DNA from: Garcia nutans
Taxonomy: Eukaryota; Streptophyta; Magnoliopsida; Malpighiales; Euphorbiaceae
NCBI GenBank assembly: GCA_947685225.1
Contig: CANTUV010000015.1
Coordinates: 1,612,001-1,676,000 of the forward strand
Direction: 5' to 3'
DNA: 64,000 nt
Positions 44,806 through 54,624 of this stretch are shown here, piece by piece (position 1 is the stretch's first letter; the number at the start of each line of letters is the position of its first letter). A program made the position numbers and the translations under genes. Under the pieces are notes generated by a model. That model saw only the letters and a program-made list of their open reading frames with translations. It made no database searches and was not told where the DNA came from.

Positions 44806-47001
44806 AGTTATGTCTAATCTCAAAGCGACAAAACTCTCTGTGATGGTCAATGGTGTTACCTATGGTTTCTTCAGTCCTCTCCGTGGAGTAAAGCAAGGTG
44901 ACCCTCTTTCCCCTATCTTATTCATCATAGCTTCATAATGTTTTTCGAGGGGGCTTAATAAGTTGGTAATTGAGAGGAAGATTATGCCTTATAAGTCTGC
45001 CAGGAACTGTGAGATTGTTACACATTTAGCATTTGCGGATGACCTTCTCGTTTTTATTAATGGGGATGTTATGAGTGCCAAGAATTTACTTTCATTCTTT
45101 GAATCTTATCAACGTGGGTCGGGTCAAAAAATTAACTTTGATAAAAGCAATTTTTATTGCTCCAAGAAAGCAAGTAATGCTTATTATGAAAAAATGCAAC
45201 AACTATTGGCTATTAAGCATCATTCTTTGCCCTTTGTTTATTTGGGCACGCTGATATACCACGGTATCAACAGGGTGGAATATTGTCATAATTTGCTTAA
45301 AAGAGTCGATCAAAAGATGAGTGGTTGGACTAAAAAATTACTTTCAGTAGGAGGTCGTTTGCTTCTTATTAAACACGAGCTGAACTCCATCCCGATACAT
45401 GTGTTGGGTGCTATGAAGCTTCCTAATTTCTTATTAAACATGAATAAGGCCGTTATTCATGCTTTAGAATGTCGATTCTCTAATTTCTTCTGGAATGCAG
45501 GTGAAGAACGTAGGTATCATTGGGTGGCTTATGAAAAGTTTTGCTATCCTACTGTTGAAGGAGGTTTAGGCTTGCGGTCTATTCACACTTTACAAGAAGC
45601 TTATTCCTTGAAGCTATGGTGGAATTATTTTCTTGGTGAATCTTTATGGTCTCGGCTTATGAGAGCAAAATATCATAGAGATGGACATATGAGATTTTTA
45701 CAGGTGGATTCTTGCACGTGGAAGCGACTCAGTAAGGTTTCTGAATTGGCAAGCCGTCTTATTGTTGTTGACAATGGCTCTTTGAGGTGGATACAATCTA
45801 ATGCTACATCATTCTCATTAAAACTTGCCTATGAGGAAATTTGGGACAAGAAGACGGTTCGTTTGTCATATTCTATGATCTGGGGATCCGCTATTCCTCC
45901 TAAGCTTTCCATATTCACTTGGCGAATGTTTCAGAATGCTTTACCATTGCCTTCTCGTCTTTAGAGAATGGGAATTAATATTGTCTCACATTGTCCTTTT
46001 TGCTTTGCTGCGGCGGCAACTGTTAATCACATCTTCTATAGGTGTGACAAAGTACAGGCTATTTGGAATTTTTTCAGAAATATGATTCTCTCAAGCTCTG
46101 CAGTTCAGAAATACTTAAAACAAGAAATGATGCTCTGGTGGATGCAATACCCAATGAATTCATCGGCTGGAACAGTTTGTAGGGTGCTCTCTTTGGTGAT
46201 TCCCTATTCTCTCTTGCATACTCCTGATGCACTTTGGGTTCGAATAATTTCTTTCTTCAACGTGTATTCAAGGGTATTTTTGAGTTCATGGGCAGCTGGG
46301 GAGTTGCTTTTGCAAATGCCAAATTTGCACGCCCTCTGAAGCAATTTAGAGAACTTCTTCCTAAAGCTTTTGGACAGAATCGGAAGTTACAGCTGTCTTT
46401 GGTTTACTGGAGTCGTCCCGACGTTGGTTTTAAACTGAATGTTGATGCTTCTGTTGATAAAATGCATGCCGCTGGTGGTGTTGTGGTTCGTAACAAAGAT
46501 GGTCTCCTTGTTGCTGCCTGCAATTTCAGCTTGAATGCTCAGTCCGCTGAAGATGCCGAGTTGTCTTCGATTTTGCATGGTAGTGCATGGTGTTTGCGTA
46601 ACAATTATCTTCCGCTGATTGTAGAAACTGATTCTATTAATGCAATACAGCGTGTATATTCTGGTACAGCTTCTTCTCTTTCTACGGCTAGACGGGTTTT
46701 TAATTTATGTGTTCAACACTCTATCACCATCCATCATATTTACAGGGAAGGTAATCAAGCAGCCAATTTCCTTGCCCAACATTGCCGTTTAACTTCTCGA
46801 GCTAGGTTATTTAACACTTTTATTTTTTTGCCTCATTGTCTTCGGGGTATTATTCTTTTTGATAGCATGAGGTTGCCCTATGTTAGATTTAAATAACCCG
46901 TTGCTTATAAGGGTTTGTAAAAGACTCTTGTATGGTTTTCCAATCTTTTTATTTTAATTAATAAATGTACCGTTGGTGCCGCCCACATTCACTAAAAAAA
47001 A
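44806..47001 (+). mobile_element. 5'-truncated L1 (LINE) insertion
   Basis: About 2.2 kb, starting inside the reverse transcriptase domain and ending in a short A-tail (CTAAAAAAAAA, from 46992). It is bracketed by an 18-bp target duplication ATAAAGGGAAGTTAACAT at 44788-44805 and 47002-47019. Copy A has the sequence once, at about 17732-17749. Truncated 5' end, A-tail and long duplication are the marks of target-primed reverse transcription. Confidence 0.95.
44810..46896 (+). pseudogene. L1 ORF2 fragment: RT, zf-RVT and RNase H
   Basis: C-terminal part of a plant L1 ORF2 protein, which nicks target DNA and reverse-transcribes element RNA. Visible in order: the GVKQGDPLSP reverse transcriptase block (from 44884), the FADD catalytic motif at 45032-45043, a thumb/connection region (MSGWTKKLLSVGGRLLLIK), a zinc-binding RVT block (CPFCF...VNHIFYRC, 45989-46048) and an RNase H domain (KLNVDASVD, ETDSINAI, HHIYREGNQAANFLA, about 46430-46780). 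Stops at 44936-44938 (TAA) and 45962-45964 (TAG) and a frame change near 46230 inactivate it. The endonuclease domain and ORF1 are missing through 5' truncation. Confidence 0.93.
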
Positions 47002-47019
47002 ATAAAGGGAAGTTAACAT

Positions 47020-47328
47020 TAGCTTTGTTATGAAATATTAGGACGCATAATTTTTTTTTTTTTCATATAGAAGAATTTAATGCATCTTTTCACATAAAAT
47101 TTAGAATTAAGTTTAAAGAATATAGAATGTGGAGCATACTTAAAGATGCACTTTTGTCTTTTTGTTTTTGCATCCTCTCGTAGTAGATGCTAAACTGATT
47201 AAACTTATTTTTTTTCTTCTTTTCTATCACATATTTTTATAATTATTTACTAATATTTTCACATAAGTAAATAAAAAAATAAAAAAATAATAACATTATT
47301 TATTATATTCTAATATATTTACATAACT
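47020..47328. other. Intergenic, counterpart of about 17750-18065
   Basis: AT-rich, no gene; continues the segmental duplicate after the L1. Confidence 0.6.
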
Positions 47329-47790
47329 AATGAAAAACACAGCAGCAAAGCGCGGATAATAGACTAACAGCATATATTGAAGAATACAAACTAAAAATAT
47401 TAATATATATTTTCTTTCATTAGTGGTCTACGTGAAAAAAAAACTTCACATATTGTGATAAATCTCATTAAGTGTCCCTTCCATATCACATATCGAGTTT
47501 ACATATATACACCCACATTAAATGATTTCACATGCAAAAATTTTCATAGCATGTGAGAATAATCCCATTTGTGATGAGATTTCGTTGTATAGGACGATCG
47601 GATTCACATAAAAATTATCTATATAAGAATTTTTCATTTTAGTTAAGGAAATAAACTTTTTATATTTCTGCCAATTAAAAGGATTAAACAATTATAAAAA
47701 ATACTTGAAAATTAATAAAATGAAAAAAATAAAATAAAAAAGCTAGTAATGATTAAAAAACTCAACTTTCATCATAGGTAAAATTAGTAT
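47329..47790 (+). repeat. Direct repeat, left copy (B)
   Basis: Counterpart of 18066-18530; homologous to 48842-49336. Confidence 0.8.
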
Positions 47791-47910
47791 GTTCAAAAAC
47801 ATGGTTTAAACAACACCTTTCTAAAGAAATGCTACTATTCCTCCTGGTTTTGCATCTTTTCTCCTTCATTATATATTAACACACATTACATACAAACATC
47901 TATGCAGGGC

Positions 47911-48640
47911 TGCTCTATGTCTTGTAATGGCAATTGGTGATGGAAGGATTGAAAATTTAATTAATGGCATTGAAAAACTTCGAATCCCTAATGATCTTCT
48001 CATAAATCATTTTGATGATCCCATATTTGCAATTGTCGAAAATACATATACTGATTGATTCTTGCTCCTACTCCTGACATGGTGGAATCAGTCAATTAAA
48101 ATATAGTTTCACTTAATTATAGTTCTGAGAAATTATAATTGAGTTCTGATATAGTTTGTATATCTAATAAATCTTTTAGGTCTTTAGAGCATGTACATAC
48201 ATAAAAATTCTTAAATAATATTAAATGTTCTAGAGTTCTAAATCACTCTATCACATGAAAAGTTTGTGTTCCTGTCATTTTGCTGAAAAATGTAGATTAA
48301 TCATCAGGATTATGTAATGGTACAAGATTGATTATTATAATACTTGAGAATTGAGTTATTGAAGCAAAGTTTTTATTTGGAACTATGATCGAAGAAAAAA
48401 TGTTCATCTCAAGAATGATATTAATTCCATCTAATGCTAGAATACATTTAAATTTCAACGAATACAGTTTCTAATTGCATTATTTTCTGCCATAACCATT
48501 AATAAAAGTCAAGACTAATCAGTATCTTATGTGAGGTTATTTTTAAAGTGACATATGTTTACAATGTACAATTTTATATTGCTCTTTCAAGAGTGACAAG
48601 TAAAAAGGGGTTGAAGATTTTAATTTATGATGATGATAGA
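47911..48640 (+). pseudogene. Helitron PIF1-like helicase remnant, copy B
   Basis: Same block order as 18645-19378, with its own set of defects. The first ATG is lost (ATGCAGG for ATGCATGG), while a G run near 48606 keeps SKKGLKIL in frame where copy A has lost one G. Stops after NTYTD and elsewhere are shared, so the gene was already dead before the segmental duplication. Confidence 0.83.
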
Positions 48641-48841
48641 CAAACTATAAGTTTTTCGCAATTTAATTTAAGATATTATTAGATATATTTTTTATTAAAT
48701 TATTATGAATTATTATTCATTTTAAATCATATTATATTTTAAATAACCTCAAATACATTTAAATAAAATTATATAGAAAAAATATCAATAAAATTTTATT
48801 TTGTTAAAAATTAATTTTTTTAATAGGGTTTTAGTACTAGT

Positions 48842-49336
48842 AAATTATAAAAAACACAACAGCAAAGCATGGATAATACACTAACAACATATATTGAAGG
48901 GTACTAACTAAAAATATTATCCTTCAAAAAAAATAAAAATATTAATATATTTTCAGTTATTAAAGATCTACTTAAAAAAAACTTCACATATTTTAATAAA
49001 TCTCATTAAGTGTCCCTTCCATATCATATATCTAGTTTATATATACACACACACATTTATAATCTATTTCACTTTAAAACAATTTTACATACAAAAATTT
49101 TTATAGCATGTGAGAATAATCCCATTTGTGATGAGATTTCGTTGTATAGGAGGATAGGATCCGCATAAAAATAATCTAGATAAGAATTTTTCATTTCAGA
49201 TAAGGAAAGAAACTTTTTATATTTCTGCAAATTAAAAGGCTTAAATCAATTATAAAAAATACTTGAAAACTAATAAAAAAAAAGAGCAAGTAATGATTAA
49301 AAAACTCAACTTTCATCATAAGTAAAAATTAGTATA
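48842..49336 (+). repeat. Direct repeat, right copy (B)
   Basis: Counterpart of 19580-20040, with a small A-rich insertion near 48915-48950 not present in copy A. Confidence 0.8.
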
Positions 49337-49337
49337 C

Positions 49338-49357
49338 CATACATGCAAACATGTATG
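49338..49357 (-). promoter_or_regulatory. Hairpin in the 3'UTR of FAD2-like gene B
   Basis: Identical to 20043-20062: 8-bp stem, 4-nt loop, 27 nt after the stop codon. Confidence 0.45.
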
Positions 49358-49384
49358 TGCTGCTACTCCATATTTTGTAAAAGG

Positions 49385-50545
49385 TCAAAACTTATTACTA
49401 TACCAGAAAACACCATTGTTGTTATTTTCCTTATCTGGCTCAACAAACAGGCAGTCCTTTGCTGCCCTCCACAGTGCCACATGAATAGGAGTGTCATCAA
49501 ACAGATAATAGTAATCTAATACAGGCTTGATTGCTTTAGTAGCTTCCACTGCATGATAATGAGGTATTGAAGAGAAGAGATGGTGTATTACATGAGTATC
49601 TGTAGAATTATGGAAAATCTTATTGAATACTCCATAATCTCTATCCACTGTTGATAAAGCTCCCCGAAGCCAATCCCATTCAGAGGATTTATAATGTGGC
49701 AATGCAAGATGGGTATGCTGCAAACATGTGATAGTCACAACAAGAGCACTAACAATAAGCAATGGTACTCCATAGATGCATACCAACCAAGTTATCCCTT
49801 TTACCATGGCAATCTTATACAACACATAAGCTGTAAGGAATATCATAACATCAGAAATGTAAATTTGAAGCCTTTCTCTATCAGAATATACAGGACTATA
49901 AGGATCATAATGGCATGCAAAACGGTCATAAGATCGGCCTGAAACATTGAAGGCTAAATATAAAGGCCATCCCATAAGGAGTGTAACTAAAAGGGTTAAA
50001 GCTCGGCCTGGTGGGTTGCTGAGGTACTTGGAATACCATGGAATTGTAGACTTGAGCTTAGGGACGAACACCTCATCGAGTTCAAGAGATGCAATGTTAG
50101 AGTGATGGCGACGATGGCTAATTTTAAATGAGAAGTATGGAACTAGAAGTGAAGAGTGGAGAATTAGGCCAATAGTGTCATCAACCCAATTATATTCACT
50201 AAAAGCATGGTGACCACATTCATGGCCGAGGATCCAAACACTAGTTAAAATGCAGCCTTGAAGAACCCAGTAGACAGGCCAAGCAATATAGGTTACCGGA
50301 GGGGGGAGAAGATGGAAGTAGGTGGTGGCAATGGAGTAGAAAATAAAACTTAAAGAAAGATCAAAAACAACATAAGAGAAGGAGCGGAGAAGGAAGCGTT
50401 CAAAGCAATGGGATGGTATGGCTTGCTTTAATTGGCCAAGAGTGAATGGAGGTTTTGTGTGTGGGACTCGTTTCACACTTTTGTTTTTATTTTTCTCGCG
50501 CTTGCTGCTGATGGGGACAATAACCATTTTGTCACCAGCTCCCAT
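49385..50545 (-). CDS. FAD2: FAD2-like microsomal fatty acid desaturase, copy B (386 aa)
   Basis: Full-length paralogue of the gene at 20090-21250, with the same three histidine boxes (108-113, 144-148, 318-322, the last HVIHH) and the same C-terminus ending YSNKF. By eye nine bases differ from copy A, six of them replacing residues: Ile10Val, Ser51Phe, Ile63Leu, Ile124Thr, Ile191Met and Glu306Val (A to B). At 124 and 306 gene B is closer to the usual FAD2 sequence. No stop or frame change, so it is probably functional. Function is expected as for copy A: an ER acyl-lipid desaturase or a specialised FAD2-derived enzyme. The 5' leader is unrelated to that of copy A, so expression may differ. 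Confidence 0.95.
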   Translation of the reverse strand: MGAGDKMVIVPISSKREKNKNKSVKRVPHTKPPFTLGQLKQAIPSHCFERFLLRSFSYVVFDLSLSFIFYSIATTYFHLLPPPVTYIAWPVYWVLQGCILTSVWILGHECGHHAFSEYNWVDDTIGLILHSSLLVPYFSFKISHRRHHSNIASLELDEVFVPKLKSTIPWYSKYLSNPPGRALTLLVTLLMGWPLYLAFNVSGRSYDRFACHYDPYSPVYSDRERLQIYISDVMIFLTAYVLYKIAMVKGITWLVCIYGVPLLIVSALVVTITCLQHTHLALPHYKSSEWDWLRGALSTVDRDYGVFNKIFHNSTDTHVIHHLFSSIPHYHAVEATKAIKPVLDYYYLFDDTPIHVALWRAAKDCLFVEPDKENNNNGVFWYSNKF

Positions 50546-50565
50546 TGTTTTGTTAAGTTGAAGCT

Positions 50566-50735
50566 TCCCTGAATTAATTATACTAGAAAAGTCGAAAAAT
50601 CAAAAGAAATAGACAGAGAAGAGAAGGAGAACTGAGTGACAGAGTAAAGGATGGAGAGACTGAGAATGAGGGAAACATGGGAAGAGCAGCGGGTGAGTTT
50701 AAGATTATAAGGTTTCATTAGTTTGACCATTAAAA
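50566..50735 (-). promoter_or_regulatory. Candidate leader and promoter of FAD2-like gene B
   Basis: On the gene strand a pyrimidine-rich stretch (about 50590-50690) resembles a plant 5'UTR. Upstream of it a TTATAAT TATA-like element lies at about 50708-50714. TTCAG|G at about 50570-50574 could be a splice acceptor matching the one at gene A, or may be unused if the leader is contiguous. None of this sequence is shared with gene A. Confidence 0.35.
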
Positions 50736-51700
50736 ACTTAAAAATAAAAATTAACTAATATAGATTTCTTTATTGAAATAATGGGGCCAGAAATACAGTT
50801 TATAAAAAAATCCATTAAACTACAAATAGAATCAAAACCGATATCAAATTAAAAATTATGGTTAATCAAATTTATGATTTAACATTAAATTTTAAATCTT
50901 TTAATATATATTAGAAAAATTTTAAATTATATATATATATATTATAATTTATATGGATTAAATTATTTTAATGGATTATATTTAGATTTAAAAGATATAT
51001 TTTTTTATATTTTAATTGTGTATTTGTATTAAAATTTATTAGTCTAATTAGTTACATTTGAAACGTTTTTAATTATGTGTATTAAATTTGTTAAATTTTA
51101 AATTTTTTTATACATATGGTGTGACGTCAAAAATAAAAAATATCGATTAACTGTGAATTGTGTGGTTATTTAATAATTAATTAACCGTTTATTTATAATT
51201 TAGTTTTAATTTAAATTTTTCTACTAAAATTGATGGTTAAGGTTTTTTTTTTAAATTGAACCTTGGGCATATCTAGCCAGAAATCCAAGACAATCAAAAG
51301 AAATAACGAAATAATAAGCAGCCATACAAAAACCAAATAAAATAATTGTTCATCAATATATCATAATTATTTCTTATGTAAATAAAGATATAACTCATAT
51401 AAGATTTTATAAATTTATTTAAAGAGATAAAATAATGAGTGGAACAGGAAATTTATATGAGAAATATTTGATACTTTTCAGCAAGTGTTTTGTTCTTAAC
51501 TTTTGTCTTTAATTAGTTTTAATTTAGATATTCATTTTAAGTTCATGCTCCTTTCATCTGTATTAGGACTTCTGAATACAGGTTGAGTAATTATTGAATT
51601 TTTAGGATGTCCAATTTACAAACAAAACTTTGGGGATTTTTTTTCAGAGATTCTTATATATAATTCTTATTTTGGGAATCTTTAATTAATAAAGAATATT
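50736..51700. other. AT-rich intergenic DNA
   Basis: No gene, RNA or element end recognised. Not homologous to the region upstream of gene A (21276-22985). Confidence 0.5.
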
Positions 51701-51832
51701 TTATTTATGATTTAAATACAGTGTAAGGTGTTTCGGATTTTAATTGGGAATGACATTCTTATAATGTATATGGAGATTTTATATATAATAGGTATATGTA
51801 TTAAATGTATATTAGAGTATAAAGGTGTTACA
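51701..51832 (+). mobile_element. Tekay-type LTR 3'-end fragment
   Basis: Resembles the last 130 bp or so of the LTR ending at 29362 ('tgacattcttata...ggtatatgta...') and terminates in GTGTTACA. No primer-binding site follows; it joins directly to inverted Tat-like sequence. Confidence 0.5.
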
Positions 51833-53003
51833 ACCCTTGTCCTTCATCTTCTTGGTACTAGCAGATGCTTCAACTATGTTTCCTAACAGTGCAAGCAGTT
51901 GACTTTTCATGGTTTTGCCCAGGACCCCTTTTAGTTCTTCCATCTTGGCATTGAGGGCACCATCCACCATCTTTTGGATCTATTCAAGTTTCATTGTTTT
52001 CTATGAGAAGCTGACTGAGTTGTTGGATTCTACGATGATGGCATAGGTCAGATTATCGTAGGCTTGTGAACTGCTGTACTACAAGGCTGTGAGCCAGAAA
52101 GGATTAATGGCATATGGTGTAATGTATGTATGGATGCACAATCAAATAAACAATAAGTGTAAGGACGTCCCTTCCAACCTTTTATCACTCACACATGAAT
52201 GGCAAGTCTCTTTTCTTAGGTACATGGTTAACAAAATATCAATATGGGATATCTTATTTTTGAACAACTCACTCAGATGGTTTAACAAATAATTGTATTT
52301 TCAAATTTAGAATTATGTCCATGATAATTCTCATTAATTAATTCTTAATCCGTTGGGTTAATAAAAGATAGCTTTTATGTTATATTCGATTAAAACCAAA
52401 TTAAAAGGTTTATCATAAATAGATTTCCCATTTTGAAAAAAATAACTAATGATTTATGCTTCAAACAAGCCCATGATTAACAAGTCTTGGTATAAATTAG
52501 GTCCACAAATGATTTTAAGTATTCAATAATTGACCCAACTAGTTGTAAGCTCATTAGAGAAAATGTTGTTTAAAAGCCCTAAAAAGAAAGATTTTGAAAA
52601 TGGTTTTGTTTCAAAAATGAATTTTGGGATTTGAATTTGGGCCATAAGGTAAAAATAATTTTTTTACCATCATGGAAAAAGTTTTATGTTCTAAGACCAC
52701 TTTGGAAAGTTTTAAAAATAGTTTTGTTCTTTCGGACTTAAAAATTATGTTGGTCTTAAAATGTAATTAGGTCATATTAGGAAAAGAACAAACCAAGTAA
52801 GCCATGGTTCAAACCAAGATATATCAACCGTAGTCAAACAACAAGCATTTTGGTAAAAATCTAAGGAAAGTAACTAGGCCAATTACATGAGCTTTAGTCT
52901 TTGGATTGAAAAGCTTAGGCTCACATAGTAAGTATATACCAAAAGATATGAGGCTAAGTGTGGTTATGCCATGCTTAATCTCCATACCTTGAGTGAAAGT
53001 ATG
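51833..53003 (-). mobile_element. Inverted fragment of a Tat-like element (gag start and 5'UTR)
   Basis: The reverse complement of 51833-52090 is homologous to the gag start at 23900-24060 and encodes a similar KMEELK...SQLLALL segment followed by a lysine-rich stretch. The sequence 52090-52980 corresponds in reverse to 22985-23790. It abuts a Tat-like LTR in the opposite orientation at 53004, so the junction is a rearrangement or nested insertion. Confidence 0.75.
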
Positions 53004-54330
53004 TGTAGACCCCTAATTTTGGCCCTAAACTAATATGATCTCAATTAAAGAAGGCCAAGTTAATTTGGTTTGATTTTAAAAGCTTAAACCTAATTTATAG
53101 CTTTAAAATAGATCGATCCAGTTTTAAAAGGCCTAAATTAAGTTGGGTTTTAAAACCCTAACCTAGTCTGATTTATTTTTCAAAGACCAAATCAAATCTA
53201 ATCCAATTTTAAAAGTCTGAATTAAATCCAATCCAATCTTAAAATCTGACCAATCATGGTTTGTTCTTAAAAATCCCAAATACCTTGGAATCATGGCTAA
53301 TTGGAGTCAATTCACCATGGACCATTGTCCATGGTGAATTGAAGCCCCAATTCACCATGGACAGTTGTCCATGGTGAATTACGAGCCTTCTAATTCCCAT
53401 GGACACTCACTGGAAAATTAAAGGCAACCTAACTTGCCATGAACCATGGTCCATGGTGAATTAGGGGGCCTCTATTAGCTATGGGTCTTTTTAGTCAGTT
53501 TTAATTCTAATTTTGTGACCGATCAGGTTTCCTAATTGAGATGGGACTCCAGATGACTGTTGGATTAGCATATTAGAATTTTAATAATAATCTTTGCCTA
53601 TAAATATATGACTTAGCATAGGAAAAAGGGGGGGGGATTGAATCAGAAACCTAACAACATTGAATGATTAGCAGCTTGAGGGCAGCGAAGGACCAAAGCA
53701 TGGAAATAGACAAAACCCTAAAAAACTACATAAAGGCAGTGACATATTGTCTTTGCTTCGCTCGGCCAGAACTTTGGTTGGTTGCAAGTAAAAGCTCAGA
53801 TCAACATATTATTTTGGCGGAGCCAACAAATGACAATACCTTCTAAATTTAATCCATTTAAATTCAATGAAAGATGCTCTGAGATGGTTTTAAAAATCTT
53901 GAATGCATTTATTCTTTTTTAAAACCAGTTCCAGTAAATTATATTCATTATATTTGACTCACATCAATATTATTCATCACTCTTATCGAATAGCTTACTT
54001 TATTGGTTTTTAAAGTCAAAGTAGATTAGTTATTCAATTTTTTTTTGTGCAAATAATTTCTTTAGCTAGTATCCTTTTATTCCAAATCTACAGTAGCTTA
54101 CTTGAGCATACAGTAGTTGAACTCAATATTCCAAAACCCTAGTCCTTTATTTTCTAAACCCTAAAATTAATTTCTAAACCCTAATATTTTTTTAAATATC
54201 CAAAACCCTAATTCTATATTTAAAAATCCTATTTTACATGTAAACCCTAATATTGGAAAACACTAATTTGTATAAATATAAAACCTTAATTTCCCTAACA
54301 AAACTAATTTTTAAAATCATTTACCTTTCG
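53004..54330 (+). repeat. Tat-like LTR, about 1.3 kb
   Basis: Starts TGTAGACCCCTAATTTTGGCCC-like, matching the start at 2619. Contains near-identical hairpins (53307-53380), a TATA box TATAAATA at 53599-53606, a G run near 53630, and five AAACCCTA/AACCCTAA motifs between about 54120 and 54255. It is followed at about 54331 by TGGCGCTACC, similar to Tat-group primer-site starts. The 3' end is approximate. Confidence 0.55.
53307..53462 (+). promoter_or_regulatory. Repeated hairpins in the Tat-like LTR
   Basis: Three inverted repeats. 53307-53342 has 16-bp perfect arms around CATT. 53349-53380 has 14-bp perfect arms (AATTCACCATGGAC) around AGTT. 53432-53462 is a degenerate copy. They lie about 140-290 bp upstream of the TATA box, in U3. 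Confidence 0.7.
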
Positions 54331-54624
54331 GTGGCGCTACCCCCTTGACCCCCGCCTGATAATTGACTAGCGGGATCGTCGTATGGGCTCATCGATAATG
54401 TCAATATCTATTTTTAGGTTATAAGTCTTTGTGATTAACTTTAATTTCTTTTTGTTAAAACTCTAATTTTGTATATTTGATGTTTTATTTAAGATTAAAA
54501 CCTAGATTGGATTTTTTAATCTTATTTTTGCATGCTTTATGATTGATGATACATTTTGATTATTTCATTGATCATTTTATTTAATTGAACTATGTTTGTT
54601 TATTTGAGTTTTTATGATGTAAAA
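54331..54624. other. Leader of the Tat-like element or intergenic
   Basis: About 290 bp of AT-rich sequence after the putative primer site. No coding content. Ends at the next element's LTR. Confidence 0.4.

Larger units (their letters stand above)
26666..50572 (+). repeat. Segmental duplication, copy B
   Basis: Partner of the block at about 3008-21275, in direct orientation. It is longer because it contains a Tekay-type insertion (27315-35545), which replaced the equivalent of copy A 3655-4315, and an L1 insertion (44806-47001). It is uninterrupted at 42716-42720, where copy A carries the copia element, so it is the empty site. The right boundary coincides with the putative splice acceptor upstream of FAD2-like gene B. 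From about 35549 rightwards the correspondence with copy A is unambiguous; the 26666-27314 part could instead be an independent insertion of the same repeat family. Confidence 0.82.
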
